DNA of 64,000 bases. Source: an uncultured Bacteroidales bacterium (GTDB lineage Bacteria; Bacteroidota; Bacteroidia; Bacteroidales; Bacteroidaceae). Of the stretch, positions 23,345 through 33,275 are shown in pieces. Numbering within the stretch: position 1 is the stretch's first letter; each line of letters opens with the position of its first letter. The position numbers and the translations under genes are program-made. The stretch is from assembly GCA_902760315.1 (NCBI GenBank), contig CACWFV010000010.1, positions 30,548 through 94,547 of the forward strand, written 5' to 3'. The notes below the pieces were generated by a model. The model saw only the letters and a list, made by a program, of their open reading frames with translations, was not told the origin of the DNA and searched no databases.

Positions 23345-24835
23345 TTATTTAGTGATTTCAAGATAGCGCTCATAGGCCTTGTCCCATACAGTACGGTCTG
23401 CTGTAGGGTGATATGCCACCATATCAACGCTATGAGCAATGATTTTGCGCATCTGCCAGATGTCGTCGACTATGCCCATGGCCTTGGCTTGCAGCATAAT
23501 GTTGCCAATAGCAGTACACTCCTGTGGGCCGGCTAACACCTCTACACCGAGAGAATCAGCTGTAAACTGAGTGAGATACTTGTTCAGAGAACCACCACCG
23601 ATGACGTGAAGTACGTTGAGGTCAAAGGATGAGAATTCTTTTAGCCAGCCAAAGACCTGGCGATAGCGCAGAGCCAGCGAGTCGAAGATGCAACGGCAAA
23701 TCTCAGCGGGAGTCTCAGGAACGGGCTGAGCAGTCTGACGACAATACTGCTGAATAGCTTCTATCATAGAAGACGGATTAGCAAAGGCCTTGTCGTCAGG
23801 ATTAATAATAGAACGGAAAGCCTCTACCTGCATGGCAGAGCCCTGTAGTTCAGGGTGCGACAACTGGCGGACCTCCTCCGGCCACTCCTTACGACAGCGC
23901 TCATAGAGCCACATACCACAGATATTTTTCAGAAAACGGGTGGTGCCCTCAATGCCGCCCTCGTTGGTGAAATTCAACTCGTAGCTGCGGTCGCTGATGA
24001 TGGCATCCTTCGTCTCAATGCCCATCAGACTCCACGTGCCACTCGACAGATAGGCAAACTGCTCGTTACGAGCTGGCACGGCAGCCACAGCAGAACCGGT
24101 GTCATGGCCGGCAACGGCTATCACGGGGACAGGACCCAGACCAGTCATTTTCTGCACTTCCTCAGTCAGCATGCCAATCTGCTGGCCAGGCTGCACCATA
24201 CGTCCAAACTGGCTACGCTTTAAACCTACACTCTGAAGAAGTTTTTCGGAAAGATCGCCAGTACGGGGATCCAGCATCTGAGATGTGGAAGCAATGGTGT
24301 ATTCACAGATAGCCTCGCCGGTCAACATCCACGACAGTGCATCGGGAACGAAGAGAATCTTCTGGGCCATCTGCATAGCACTGTTGCCATCCTGCTGCAT
24401 GGCATAGAACTGGAACAGCGAATTGAAGTTCAAGAACTGGATGCCGGTGACATCATAGACTTCGCGCTGAGGAATCACCTTCTCCAGATATTCCTCCATG
24501 CGCCCAAAGGTATGAGGATCGCGATAGGCCATAGGATTACGCAGAATGGCTCCATCGCCGCCAATGAAAACGAAGTCAACTCCCCACGTGTCTATACCTA
24601 TTGACTTGATGGAAAGACCACGACGTGCGACCTCCTTTAGGCCACGAATCATTTCAAAGTAGAGGGCATAGATGTCCCAATAGAAATGGCCACCCGTCTC
24701 AATCAGGTTATTGGGAAAACGAGTGATCTCTTCCTGTTCTAACTTACCATTCACTATGCTGCCGATAATGGTTCGCCCACTGGTAGCGCCCAAATCAACG
24801 GCAAAGAAATACTCTTTGTTTTCCATTGCGTACAT
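23345..24835 (-). CDS. rhaB: L-rhamnulokinase
   Basis: 496 residues, FGGY sugar-kinase family. The N-terminal phosphate loop is FFAVDLGATSGRTIIGSI, with GIDTWGVDFVF, the C-terminal ATP domain motif AVAGHDTGSAVAAVP, YLSSGTWSLMG and LHVIGGGSLN. The DLGATSGR start is typical of RhaB. It phosphorylates L-rhamnulose at C1. First gene of the rha operon. Translation may start at 24835 or at MENKEYF, 9 bp downstream. Confidence 0.93.
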   Translation of the reverse strand: MYAMENKEYFFAVDLGATSGRTIIGSIVNGKLEQEEITRFPNNLIETGGHFYWDIYALYFEMIRGLKEVARRGLSIKSIGIDTWGVDFVFIGGDGAILRNPMAYRDPHTFGRMEEYLEKVIPQREVYDVTGIQFLNFNSLFQFYAMQQDGNSAMQMAQKILFVPDALSWMLTGEAICEYTIASTSQMLDPRTGDLSEKLLQSVGLKRSQFGRMVQPGQQIGMLTEEVQKMTGLGPVPVIAVAGHDTGSAVAAVPARNEQFAYLSSGTWSLMGIETKDAIISDRSYELNFTNEGGIEGTTRFLKNICGMWLYERCRKEWPEEVRQLSHPELQGSAMQVEAFRSIINPDDKAFANPSSMIEAIQQYCRQTAQPVPETPAEICRCIFDSLALRYRQVFGWLKEFSSFDLNVLHVIGGGSLNKYLTQFTADSLGVEVLAGPQECTAIGNIMLQAKAMGIVDDIWQMRKIIAHSVDMVAYHPTADRTVWDKAYERYLEITK

Positions 24836-24868
24836 TAGTTTTTAAGTAGTTTGTTTGTTAACTGCTGA

Positions 24869-24896
24869 CAAAGATACAATTTTTGCGGCAAAATTA
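24869..24896 (-). promoter_or_regulatory. rha operon promoter
   Basis: Two minus-strand -7 boxes: TATCTTTG at 24869-24876, 33 bp before the rhaB ATG, and TAATTTTG at 24889-24896. Confidence 0.65.
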
Positions 24897-24950
24897 CGCT
24901 AATAATTGTACTAATTTATGCAAAATCGACGAATTTCTCCTTTTTTTTAT

Positions 24951-24958
24951 TATATTTG
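24951..24958 (+). promoter_or_regulatory. Promoter of the exo-RG-lyase-like gene
   Basis: TATATTTG lies 27 bp before the ATG at 24986. It covers the earlier in-frame ATG at 24956, which is therefore unlikely to be the start. Confidence 0.7.
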
Positions 24959-24985
24959 CACCACAAAAACAAATCACGAACTACG

Positions 24986-27900
24986 ATGAAAGCGATACTG
25001 CTATTACCCTGTCTGCTATTGATGGGTACCACCACGCTGGCGGCTCAGTCGGGACTAAACAAACAACAATTCAACAAGTATTGGACGGTGGAGTCGGAAT
25101 CAAAGGACTACCGCGTCACTTTCCTTGGCGACACTTGCGAGTTGTTAGCCCCTAAAGGGCTGACACTTTGGCGCAAACAGGCCATGACCACTGACATGGT
25201 GGTGGAATATGACGCACAAGTGGTAGACGAAGGTCAGCCCGGAGACCGGGTGAGCGACCTGAACATATTCTGGCTGGCCAGTGACCCACGGCACAAGGAC
25301 ATCTGGAGCCGCCAAGAGTGGCGCCAAGGCATCTTCGTACGCTGCTATACCCTACAGATGTACTATCTGGGCTATGGCGGTAACTATAACAGCACCACCC
25401 GTTTCCGCCGCTATGACGGTGACGAGCGAGGCGTGGACAGCGTAGCTTACCGGCCGGCTATTCTAAAGGAATATACGGACGGCAACCACTTGCTAAAAGC
25501 TAACCACTGGTATCATGTCAAGATTGAGAGCACAGGGGGACGCACCCGTTTCTATATGGACGGACAGCTGCTGGTAGACTACCTCGACCCCACCCCACTC
25601 CGTCGCGGATGGTTTGGCTTCCGCACCACATTGTCTCGTACCCGCATCACCAACTTCCAAATCAAAGCCGTCGACAACAGTCTGCGGGCTACGGGCATAC
25701 CGCTCCATTGGTTGCGAGAGCCACAGGATGAACAGCCCGTAACCTTCGGCATCCCGTTCCGCCAAGGTGAGCTGAACGACGCCAGACTACTGGCACTGGA
25801 GGGTGAGACACCATCGTCGGCATGGGCAACAGCCTGGTGGCCTGACGGATCCGTGAAGTGGGCGGCACTGTCTGCCGTTGCCAACAGCAAGACCTTGCGG
25901 GTAGTGAAACATAATAAAAAGGTAAAGGTGGCGACGCCACTCACCATCATTGACAACGGCAAGCAGTATGTGGTCAACACAGGACGGTTGCAGACATGGC
26001 TGAGCAAGACGGGCAACACGCTGATTGACAGCATGGTGGTCAACGGGAAGGCGGTGGCCACAAATGGCATGCTCACAGCCACAACAGCCCAAGGAGCATA
26101 CTGCTCGAAAATCAATAAGGTCGCGCTGGAACGGCGCAGTGACGTAGACGCCATCATCAGAATTGACGGCACACACAGCGACGGACAACGCGACTGGCTG
26201 CCCTTCACTCTGCGTCTGCACTTCTGGCAGGGCAGCGAGCAGGTGAAGATGATACACACCTTCACCTACGACGGCGAACAGACTGAAGACCTCATCACGT
26301 CGCTGGGCATCCGTTTCGGAATACCCATGCGCACAGAGACCTACAACCGTCACATCGTCTTCGCCATGTCGCCGGAGCGACTGTGGACAGAACCAGTGCA
26401 GCCACTGGACGGACGACGGGACCTGCGCCTGGCGCAGTCGCCCTCGGAAGAGGGGCGAGGCATTCCTCAGCGGCATAACATTCAGACAGACCAGATGCAA
26501 GGGAAGCGCATACCGCCTCGTGATGCTTTCGACAAGTTAGGACAGTCGCTCATTGACCACTGGGCACAATGGGACGGTTTCCGGCTGTCGCAACTGACCG
26601 ATAACGCTTTCTCCATCCGTAAGCGTGCCACCAGCCAGTCGCCGTGGATAGGGACACTGACCGGAGAACGTGCACCAGGCTACGCCTTTGTAGGCGACAC
26701 GGAGGGAGGGCTGGCCGTCAGACTGAAAGACTTCTGGCAGGCATACCCGTCGACCATCGAAGTCAGCGACGCCCGCAGCAGCGAAGCGCACCTGACACTA
26801 TACCTTTGGAGCCCGGAGGCTGAACCCATGAACCTGTGCCACTATGACACTATCGCCCACGGACTCTTGGAGAGCTATGAGGACGTACAGGAGGGAATGA
26901 GCACACCTTACGGCATAGCCCGTACCAGCGAGCTGTGGCTATTGCCACAAGAGGGCTATCAGGGACCGGAAGCAACGAAAGCGCAGATAGCCAGGCTGGA
27001 CGACGAACAGCGGCTGCTGCCAACACCGGAATACCTGCACAGTCGACAGGCTTTTGGCACCTGGTCGCTACCCACACAGCAGAAAGAAGTGGAAGACAGG
27101 TTGGATGAATATATCAGCATCTATCAGAAAGAAACAGAACGCCATAAATGGTATGGCTTCTGGAATTACGGCGATGTGATGCACGCCTATGACCCGGAGC
27201 GCGACGAGTGGCGCTACGATGTAGGAGGTTATGCCTGGGACAATACCGAATTGGCATCACCCGTATGGCTCTGGATGATGTTTCTGCGCAGCGGACGACA
27301 GGACATCTGGCGCATGGCAGAGGCGATGACACGCCACAACAGCGAGGTGGACACCTACCACATCGGACCATTTGCGCCGCTGGGCAGCCGCCACAACGTC
27401 AGCCACTGGGGGTGCGGCGCCAAGGAGTCTCGTATCTCGCAGGCAGCTTTTCTGCGCTACTACTATTATCTGACTGCCGACGAGCGCTTGGGCGACCTGA
27501 TGCATGCTCAGACTGATGCCGACACACTGTTGTGGCACCTGGACCCCATGCGACTGGCCGAACCACGCGAGAAGTATCCTTGCTCAGCTCCGGCACGCCT
27601 GCGAATAGGTCCTGACTGGGTGGCGTATGCCGGCAACTGGATGACGGAATGGGAGCGTACGGGCAACACACGTTATCGTGACAAGATTATGGCAGGTATG
27701 CAGTCGATAGCGGCACTGACTGACGGGCTCTTCACCGGCAACAAGGCCTTGGGCTACGACCCGCAGACAGGACGCATCAGTTATGACGGACCGGCAGAAC
27801 TGCGTAACACCAACCACCTGCTGAGCATCATGGGCGGTTTTGAGGTAATGAACGAACTGATGCCGATGACTGGCTGCAAAGCCTTTGAACAAGCGTGGCT

Positions 27901-28117
27901 GGACCATGCCCGCCGCTATCGTGAGATGGCGCTCAAAGTCAGCCGCAACCATTTCCCCGTACGACGTCTGGATGCCTACGCTGCATGGCAGGATCGCGAC
28001 GCACAACGGCAAGCACTGGTATGGAGTGCGCTTCTGGCTCCGCGGAAAGGCATCTCCACCAACGATGCAGCTCTATGGTCGCTCGATGCTATATACCTGT
28101 TAGAGGTGCTACCCTAA
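24986..28117 (+). CDS. PcRGLX/YetA-like protein, probable exo-rhamnogalacturonan lyase (PL26-type)
   Basis: 1043 residues from MKAILLLPCLLLMGTTTLAA, a signal peptide. Residues about 20-225 form a beta-sandwich (NKYWTVESESKDYRVTF, then HLLKANHWYHVKIESTGGRT) of the DUF6250/LamG-like kind. From LREPQDEQPVTFGIPFRQGE the three-part PcRGLX/YetA architecture follows: a first beta domain, a central domain, and a C-terminal helical toroid (WYGFWNYGDVMHAYDPERDE, later NTNHLLSIMGGFEVMNE). Fungal PcRGLX removes disaccharides from RG-I ends. It stands alone between the rha operon and a double esterase, in an RG-I locus. The family call is from recognition; catalytic residues were not checked. Confidence 0.75.
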   Translation: MKAILLLPCLLLMGTTTLAAQSGLNKQQFNKYWTVESESKDYRVTFLGDTCELLAPKGLTLWRKQAMTTDMVVEYDAQVVDEGQPGDRVSDLNIFWLASDPRHKDIWSRQEWRQGIFVRCYTLQMYYLGYGGNYNSTTRFRRYDGDERGVDSVAYRPAILKEYTDGNHLLKANHWYHVKIESTGGRTRFYMDGQLLVDYLDPTPLRRGWFGFRTTLSRTRITNFQIKAVDNSLRATGIPLHWLREPQDEQPVTFGIPFRQGELNDARLLALEGETPSSAWATAWWPDGSVKWAALSAVANSKTLRVVKHNKKVKVATPLTIIDNGKQYVVNTGRLQTWLSKTGNTLIDSMVVNGKAVATNGMLTATTAQGAYCSKINKVALERRSDVDAIIRIDGTHSDGQRDWLPFTLRLHFWQGSEQVKMIHTFTYDGEQTEDLITSLGIRFGIPMRTETYNRHIVFAMSPERLWTEPVQPLDGRRDLRLAQSPSEEGRGIPQRHNIQTDQMQGKRIPPRDAFDKLGQSLIDHWAQWDGFRLSQLTDNAFSIRKRATSQSPWIGTLTGERAPGYAFVGDTEGGLAVRLKDFWQAYPSTIEVSDARSSEAHLTLYLWSPEAEPMNLCHYDTIAHGLLESYEDVQEGMSTPYGIARTSELWLLPQEGYQGPEATKAQIARLDDEQRLLPTPEYLHSRQAFGTWSLPTQQKEVEDRLDEYISIYQKETERHKWYGFWNYGDVMHAYDPERDEWRYDVGGYAWDNTELASPVWLWMMFLRSGRQDIWRMAEAMTRHNSEVDTYHIGPFAPLGSRHNVSHWGCGAKESRISQAAFLRYYYYLTADERLGDLMHAQTDADTLLWHLDPMRLAEPREKYPCSAPARLRIGPDWVAYAGNWMTEWERTGNTRYRDKIMAGMQSIAALTDGLFTGNKALGYDPQTGRISYDGPAELRNTNHLLSIMGGFEVMNELMPMTGCKAFEQAWLDHARRYREMALKVSRNHFPVRRLDAYAAWQDRDAQRQALVWSALLAPRKGISTNDAALWSLDAIYLLEVLP

Positions 28118-28132
28118 GGCAACACCTCTAAC
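28099..28132. terminator. Hairpin between convergent genes
   Basis: Perfect 10-bp stem GTTAGAGGTG/CACCTCTAAC spanning the stop codon of the exo-lyase gene. No clear U-tract on either side. Confidence 0.5.
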
Positions 28133-28156
28133 ATTACACCTCACAGCATGTAGCGT

Positions 28157-29851
28157 TTACTTCTTCTTCAGATACTTGGCCAGGGGGCTGTTATTGGCAC
28201 GCAGTCCCTGGGCAATGCTCTGGGCATTGGTCTTGGCACCCAGTAGTGAAGTGTGGGTATGGTCGTGATTGAAGTATTTCATGGCCTTCTCTTTCTTGCC
28301 GCACTTTTTGTCTAGGAAGTCGGCAGTGATGTTGTGTAAGTCGACAAACTCGACGCCGGTAGCCTCGGCCACCTCACGATACCATTTGCCATAGGTATCA
28401 TTGCGACGTTCTATCTTTCCATTTGTCCACTCATTACGCGGCGTCAGCGAGACAAGGATGGGGGTGGCGCCCTTCTCACGCACATCCTGTATGAATTTCT
28501 TCAGATACCAGCCAAAAGAGAATACCACCTCGTAGGAGCCTGCCTGAGTGTTGCTCTTCAGTTTCTGATCGATGACGTTCTGTTTTGACAAGTCTTCCTT
28601 GGCAGCCTGCATCCGGTAGACATGGCAGGTATCTGATGCCGTGGCAATAGCGCCACGATATTTAGGTTTGTCAATAGGACTGATGTCATTATGACCGAAC
28701 TGTATCAGCACGAAGTCGCCTGGTTTGAGCGAGTTGTAGACCCTGTCCCAACGGCCTTCATTCAGATAGGAGCGACAGCTGCGGCCTGCCATGGCAGCGT
28801 TGACGATATCTATCTTCGACTCATCGAAAACGGTATTGGCCACGGCACCCCATCCCCACATGCCGTCTTCATCTTTGTCCGCATTCTTTACCGTACTATC
28901 GCCGGTGATAAACACCACTGGTTTGCCCTCTGTACGCGTGATATCATAGACTGGCAACTGCACGTTGCGCATCATGGCCTTCAGCGGGTTAAGTGCGGGG
29001 TTGTGGCTCGCCATCAATCCTTCAGCAGCAGAACGGGCGTTCATCATTGCCCCGAAACGGCTGGTATGTATCTTGTCTAAGAAGAAATGATAATCTGTCT
29101 TCCAGGGGCCATAGCTATCCAACTTTTGTGCAGAAATTTCATTCAGGTCAACGAAGGGTACGCCCTCTTCTGCAGCCACCTGCATCTGCCACTGCGTATG
29201 GGGCTTGCGGACTATCTTTCCCTTCTCGTCGTAGGCGTTACGTGGGGTCAGCGACATCAGGATGGGGAAACCACCCTTCGCGCGTACATCATTTATATAC
29301 TTGCGCATGTAGCCACCATAAGTATAGACCGTTTCCTGCTCGCCTGTCTCCTTAATCGTAACGTTCAGCGTGTCATAACCCGCTCCGGGAATACTGGCCC
29401 TGGCACGGCCAGAGTCGTAGGGACCATTGTCGTTATGGCCAATAGAAATGATAACCCAGTCGCCCGGTCGAATAGCCTGACGGATTGGTTCCCACAACTT
29501 ATTATAAAAGGTACGACTACTCATTCCGCCAAGTGCCTGATTCTCAACCGTAATCTTTGTCGGGTCAAAATACTCGTGGGCATAGTAGCCCCATCCCCAC
29601 TGACCATTATTGCCATTGCCCAACGTACCGGTACGCATCGTTGAGTTTCCAATTAGAAACAACACCGGATTGTTGCCCCTGCGACTGGAGCCCGGAACGG
29701 GTCGTGCCGTCATAGCCTTAGCAATACTGTCTGGAGTATTGTCCACAACCCCATTCACGTCTTTCACACCATTTCGGTCAGTCACCTGGCTCATGGCTGT
29801 CATGGAAACAATCATGGCCAGACAAGTAAGCATTTTTCTCATCATTGTCAT
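28157..29851 (-). CDS. Tandem rhamnogalacturonan acetylesterase (two CE12/SGNH domains)
   Basis: 564 residues with a signal peptide (MMRKMLTCLAMIVSMTAMSQ). Two complete SGNH hydrolase domains lie in series. Domain 1: LFLIGNSTMRTG (Ser70), ALGGMSSR, ISIGHNDNG, and DKIHTS with the Asp-x-x-His pair. Domain 2, from about residue 315: VFITGDSTVKNA, AMAGRSCR, IQFGHNDIS, HDHTHTS. CE12 enzymes remove acetyl groups from galacturonate in RG-I so that lyases can act. Both domains keep the Ser-Gly-Asn-His residues, so both should be active. Probably periplasmic; divergent from the SusC/SusD operon. Confidence 0.88.
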   Translation of the reverse strand: MTMMRKMLTCLAMIVSMTAMSQVTDRNGVKDVNGVVDNTPDSIAKAMTARPVPGSSRRGNNPVLFLIGNSTMRTGTLGNGNNGQWGWGYYAHEYFDPTKITVENQALGGMSSRTFYNKLWEPIRQAIRPGDWVIISIGHNDNGPYDSGRARASIPGAGYDTLNVTIKETGEQETVYTYGGYMRKYINDVRAKGGFPILMSLTPRNAYDEKGKIVRKPHTQWQMQVAAEEGVPFVDLNEISAQKLDSYGPWKTDYHFFLDKIHTSRFGAMMNARSAAEGLMASHNPALNPLKAMMRNVQLPVYDITRTEGKPVVFITGDSTVKNADKDEDGMWGWGAVANTVFDESKIDIVNAAMAGRSCRSYLNEGRWDRVYNSLKPGDFVLIQFGHNDISPIDKPKYRGAIATASDTCHVYRMQAAKEDLSKQNVIDQKLKSNTQAGSYEVVFSFGWYLKKFIQDVREKGATPILVSLTPRNEWTNGKIERRNDTYGKWYREVAEATGVEFVDLHNITADFLDKKCGKKEKAMKYFNHDHTHTSLLGAKTNAQSIAQGLRANNSPLAKYLKKK

Positions 29852-29884
29852 TTGTTTTGCTTTGTTTTAGTCTCTTTCGGGCTA

Positions 29885-29974
29885 CAAACTTACATATTTT
29901 TTTTGAAAAAATGTAACTTTAGCTCAAAAAACACGGTAAATATTTTCCTGTTTACTAAAAAATGTTTATATTTG
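29885..29974. promoter_or_regulatory. Divergent promoters of the esterase and SusC/SusD operon
   Basis: TAAGTTTG on the minus strand (29885-29892) precedes the esterase by 33 bp. TATATTTG on the plus strand (29967-29974) precedes the first susC by 43 bp. Confidence 0.65.
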
Positions 29975-30017
29975 CACCGCTTAAGCTTAAAAAGATATAT
30001 CTACTAATTATAATCTT

Positions 30018-33000
30018 ATGAACAAAACTTATCTTTTGAAGACTGTCATGCCTATGGCATTGATATGCTCCTCAATGCTGTTCACCCCTCCCATGATGGG
30101 TCTGCAGACTGCTAATGCAGCTGAGCAACAGCAAGGTAGCGTCAATGGTACGGTCGTCGACAGCCAAGGTGAACCAATCATTGGTGCAAGTGTAGTCATC
30201 GTAGGTGGTAAGACTGTTCAGGGAACAGTGACCGACTTTGACGGTAACTTCTTGTTAAATTGTGCTCCAGGCACTCAGTTAAAAATTACCTACGTTGGCT
30301 ACAAAGAGAAAGTCGTCAAGGCCAGCAAAGGTATGAAGATCGTCCTCGAAGAGGAGTCCACCATGCTGCAGGGCGTCGAAATCGTGGCCTACGGTGTCCA
30401 GAAGAAAGTCACCGTAACCGGTGCTCTGTCTTCTGTAAAGTCTGAAGATTTAGTACGCACCCCCGTATCATCCGTCAACAACGTGTTGGCTGGTCAGCTC
30501 TCTGGTGTGACCACTGTACAATACTCTGGTGAGCCCGGTAGTGATGCCGCCGACATCTTTGTACGAGGCAAGGCAACATTTACATCCGACGACAATGCGA
30601 AACCGCTGATTCAGGTGGATGGTGTTGAGCGTGAGATGTGGGATATTGACCCCAACGAAATTGAGAGCATCACCGTTCTGAAGGACGCCTCTGCAACAGC
30701 AGTATTCGGTGTTCGTGGTGCTAATGGTGTTATTCTGATTACCACCAAGCGTGGTGCTGAGGGTAAAGCTAAGATTACCGCCAACGCAACTTTCTCTGCC
30801 ATGACACCAACCAAGATGGTTGAACTAGCCAACTCATACGAATACGCCAACTTCTACAACCAGATGCGTGCAAACGACGGACAGTCCGCAACATTTTCTC
30901 CTTATGTTATTGAGAAATTCCGCACCGGCAGCGACCCCATTCGTTTTCCGAGCATAGATTGGGCAGACTACATCATGAAAGATGTCACACTGCAGCAGCA
31001 ACACAACATCAATATCAGCGGTGGTAACAAGAAGGTACGCTACTTCATTTCAGCAGGTATGTTTACCCAGGATGGACTATTCAAACAGTTTGGCACAGAC
31101 TATGATTTTGGTTACCAGTACCAGCGTTTCAACTACCGAGCAAACATTGACTTGAACGTCACTAATACCACATTGCTAAGTGTAAACGTTTCTGGTAAAG
31201 TTGACGACAAGGACTCCCCCCGTACCGGACAGGGTTCTGGCGGTATGATTAAGGCTATCTATCAGGCTACTCCGTTTGTCAGCCCTGGTATTGTTGACGG
31301 CCGCTACATTGTCAATTCTGCTTCGACAACCGACAACCTAAACTTCGAGCAGAACCCAGACAATATGCTACCATTTGTCGGCAGTTCTCCTATGACTTAT
31401 TATGCTTACCAACCTGGTGGCTATCATGACAACTCCAACAAGTTGAGTATGGACCTCATCTTGGATCAAAAATTAGACTTCATCACTAAAGGTCTATCTG
31501 CTAAGCTGAAAGGTTCGTATAACAGTTGGTTTTCTTCCCGCAGAACTACAACAGCAGGAGTAGCCAACTATACGCCTGTCCTGCAGGCTGACGGAGAAAC
31601 GATTATCTATCGCAAAAATGCTGAGAGCACGCCTCCCGCCTATTCATCATCCATGTCTGGAAAAGGACGTAACTGGTATATAGAAGCATCTATGAACTAC
31701 AGCCGCGCCTTCGGTCTGCATACCATTTCTGCTCTTGCTCTGTACAACCAGAGTAAGGACTACTATATCAGCGGTGCTTATGAAGACATTCCCCGTACAT
31801 ACGTAGGTTTGGTAGGGCGTGTTACTTATGACTGGAACAACCGATACATTGCCGAGTTCAACATCGGTTACAATGGTTCTGAAAACTTCGCTCCCGGCAA
31901 GCGTTTCGGTGTTTTCCCTGCAGCATCATTAGGTTGGGTCATTAGTGACGAGCCTTTCTTCAAGCCACTCAAGAAGGTATTCAGTTTTGTTAAGTTGCGT
32001 GCTTCATGGGGTCTCGTAGGTAACGACAAGATTGGTGGTAGCCGATTCATGTATATTCCCGACCCATATTTGGTTAACACCACTGCTCTGGCAGAACGTG
32101 TGGGTGGTCCTAACGAAGCCGACAAGAATCCATACGCTTATGACTTCGGAGTAGAGAATGGCACAGTATCCAAAGGTGCCGTAGAATCTTCAAAAAACAA
32201 TCCCGACGTATCGTGGGAAACTGCCTTTAAGCAGGACTATGGTATCGACATCAACTTCCTCGACGACCGTCTGCGTGGTGTTTTCGACTACTACCGTGAG
32301 CATCGTAAAGACATTCTTGTACAAGATTGGACAGCGCCATTAGTCCTAGGCTTTACCGTTCCTTACAGCAACCTCGGTGAGGTAAAGAGTTGGGGTTGGG
32401 AAGCATCGCTCAACTGGCAGGACAAGATTGGCAAAGACTTCCGCTATTGGGCAAAGTTCAATATCTCATATAACCAAAACGAGATTATCGAAAGGAAGGA
32501 AGCGCCTCAATCTTACGACTATATGTATGAACGCGGCAAACGCATTGGTTCACGCTCTCTCTATAAATTCTGGAAGTTCTATTACGATGGTGCAGAGGCT
32601 GACTATGAGAAGGAGTTCGGTTCAACGTTCCCCACTCAGCTCGTAGGAAATCTGCAACCTGGTGACGCCGTCTTCGTTGACCTGAACCAAGACGGAAAGA
32701 TTGACGGTAACGACCGATTCCGTGGTAACATGTACACAGACGATCCCGAATATATCGCCGGTCTTACTATCGGTTTCCAATACAAAGGCTGGTCATTCAA
32801 CACACAGATGACTGGTGCATGGAACGTGAGCCGCCTTATCTCCGACGTGTTCCGCCGCCCATTCCAAGCTGCCAGCACCAATACTGATGGCGGTCTGCTG
32901 AAATATCACCTCAACCACACTTGGACCGTCGACAATCCTTCACAGGATGCCGAATATCCTCGTGCAACATGGCTCAACGGCGACCAAAACTATGCAGAGA

Positions 33001-33239
33001 GTTCTCTTTACGAGAAAGACGCCAAGTACTTCCGTGTGAAGACCATCCAATTGGCTTATGACTTCAATTTCCCCTTCATGAAGAAGCTCGGTCTGAACCA
33101 GTTGCAGCTGTCACTCAGTGCCTACAACCTGCTGACCTTCTCGCCATACATCTGGGGTGATCCTGAGACCCGCGCCAGCAATGCTCCTTCTTATCCGTTG
33201 CAGCGTACCTACACAGCAAGTATTAAGTTCGCATTCTAA
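30018..33239 (+). CDS. susC: SusC-type TonB-dependent outer-membrane transporter
   Basis: 1073 residues. Signal peptide (about 1-35), then a carboxypeptidase-regulatory-like domain (GSVNGTVVDSQGEPIIGASV to about residue 115), a plug (VNNVLAGQLSGVTT, VDGVEREMWDIDPNEIESIT, KDASATAVFGVRGANG) and a long beta-barrel ending YPLQRTYTASIKFAF with the terminal aromatic of outer-membrane proteins. It imports oligosaccharides with TonB energy together with the SusD lipoprotein encoded 36 bp downstream. First gene of a susC-susD-susC-susD operon; the likely ligand is RG-I fragments, by context. Confidence 0.96.
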   Translation: MNKTYLLKTVMPMALICSSMLFTPPMMGLQTANAAEQQQGSVNGTVVDSQGEPIIGASVVIVGGKTVQGTVTDFDGNFLLNCAPGTQLKITYVGYKEKVVKASKGMKIVLEEESTMLQGVEIVAYGVQKKVTVTGALSSVKSEDLVRTPVSSVNNVLAGQLSGVTTVQYSGEPGSDAADIFVRGKATFTSDDNAKPLIQVDGVEREMWDIDPNEIESITVLKDASATAVFGVRGANGVILITTKRGAEGKAKITANATFSAMTPTKMVELANSYEYANFYNQMRANDGQSATFSPYVIEKFRTGSDPIRFPSIDWADYIMKDVTLQQQHNINISGGNKKVRYFISAGMFTQDGLFKQFGTDYDFGYQYQRFNYRANIDLNVTNTTLLSVNVSGKVDDKDSPRTGQGSGGMIKAIYQATPFVSPGIVDGRYIVNSASTTDNLNFEQNPDNMLPFVGSSPMTYYAYQPGGYHDNSNKLSMDLILDQKLDFITKGLSAKLKGSYNSWFSSRRTTTAGVANYTPVLQADGETIIYRKNAESTPPAYSSSMSGKGRNWYIEASMNYSRAFGLHTISALALYNQSKDYYISGAYEDIPRTYVGLVGRVTYDWNNRYIAEFNIGYNGSENFAPGKRFGVFPAASLGWVISDEPFFKPLKKVFSFVKLRASWGLVGNDKIGGSRFMYIPDPYLVNTTALAERVGGPNEADKNPYAYDFGVENGTVSKGAVESSKNNPDVSWETAFKQDYGIDINFLDDRLRGVFDYYREHRKDILVQDWTAPLVLGFTVPYSNLGEVKSWGWEASLNWQDKIGKDFRYWAKFNISYNQNEIIERKEAPQSYDYMYERGKRIGSRSLYKFWKFYYDGAEADYEKEFGSTFPTQLVGNLQPGDAVFVDLNQDGKIDGNDRFRGNMYTDDPEYIAGLTIGFQYKGWSFNTQMTGAWNVSRLISDVFRRPFQAASTNTDGGLLKYHLNHTWTVDNPSQDAEYPRATWLNGDQNYAESSLYEKDAKYFRVKTIQLAYDFNFPFMKKLGLNQLQLSLSAYNLLTFSPYIWGDPETRASNAPSYPLQRTYTASIKFAF

Positions 33240-33275
33240 TGGTGTTTACTGTTTAACATAAAAGTAAAAGATAAC

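Noticed and set aside
24956-24985. Start of the exo-lyase-like gene at 24956
   Set aside because: That ATG lies within and just after the -7 box, and the protein from 24986 begins with a proper signal peptide.
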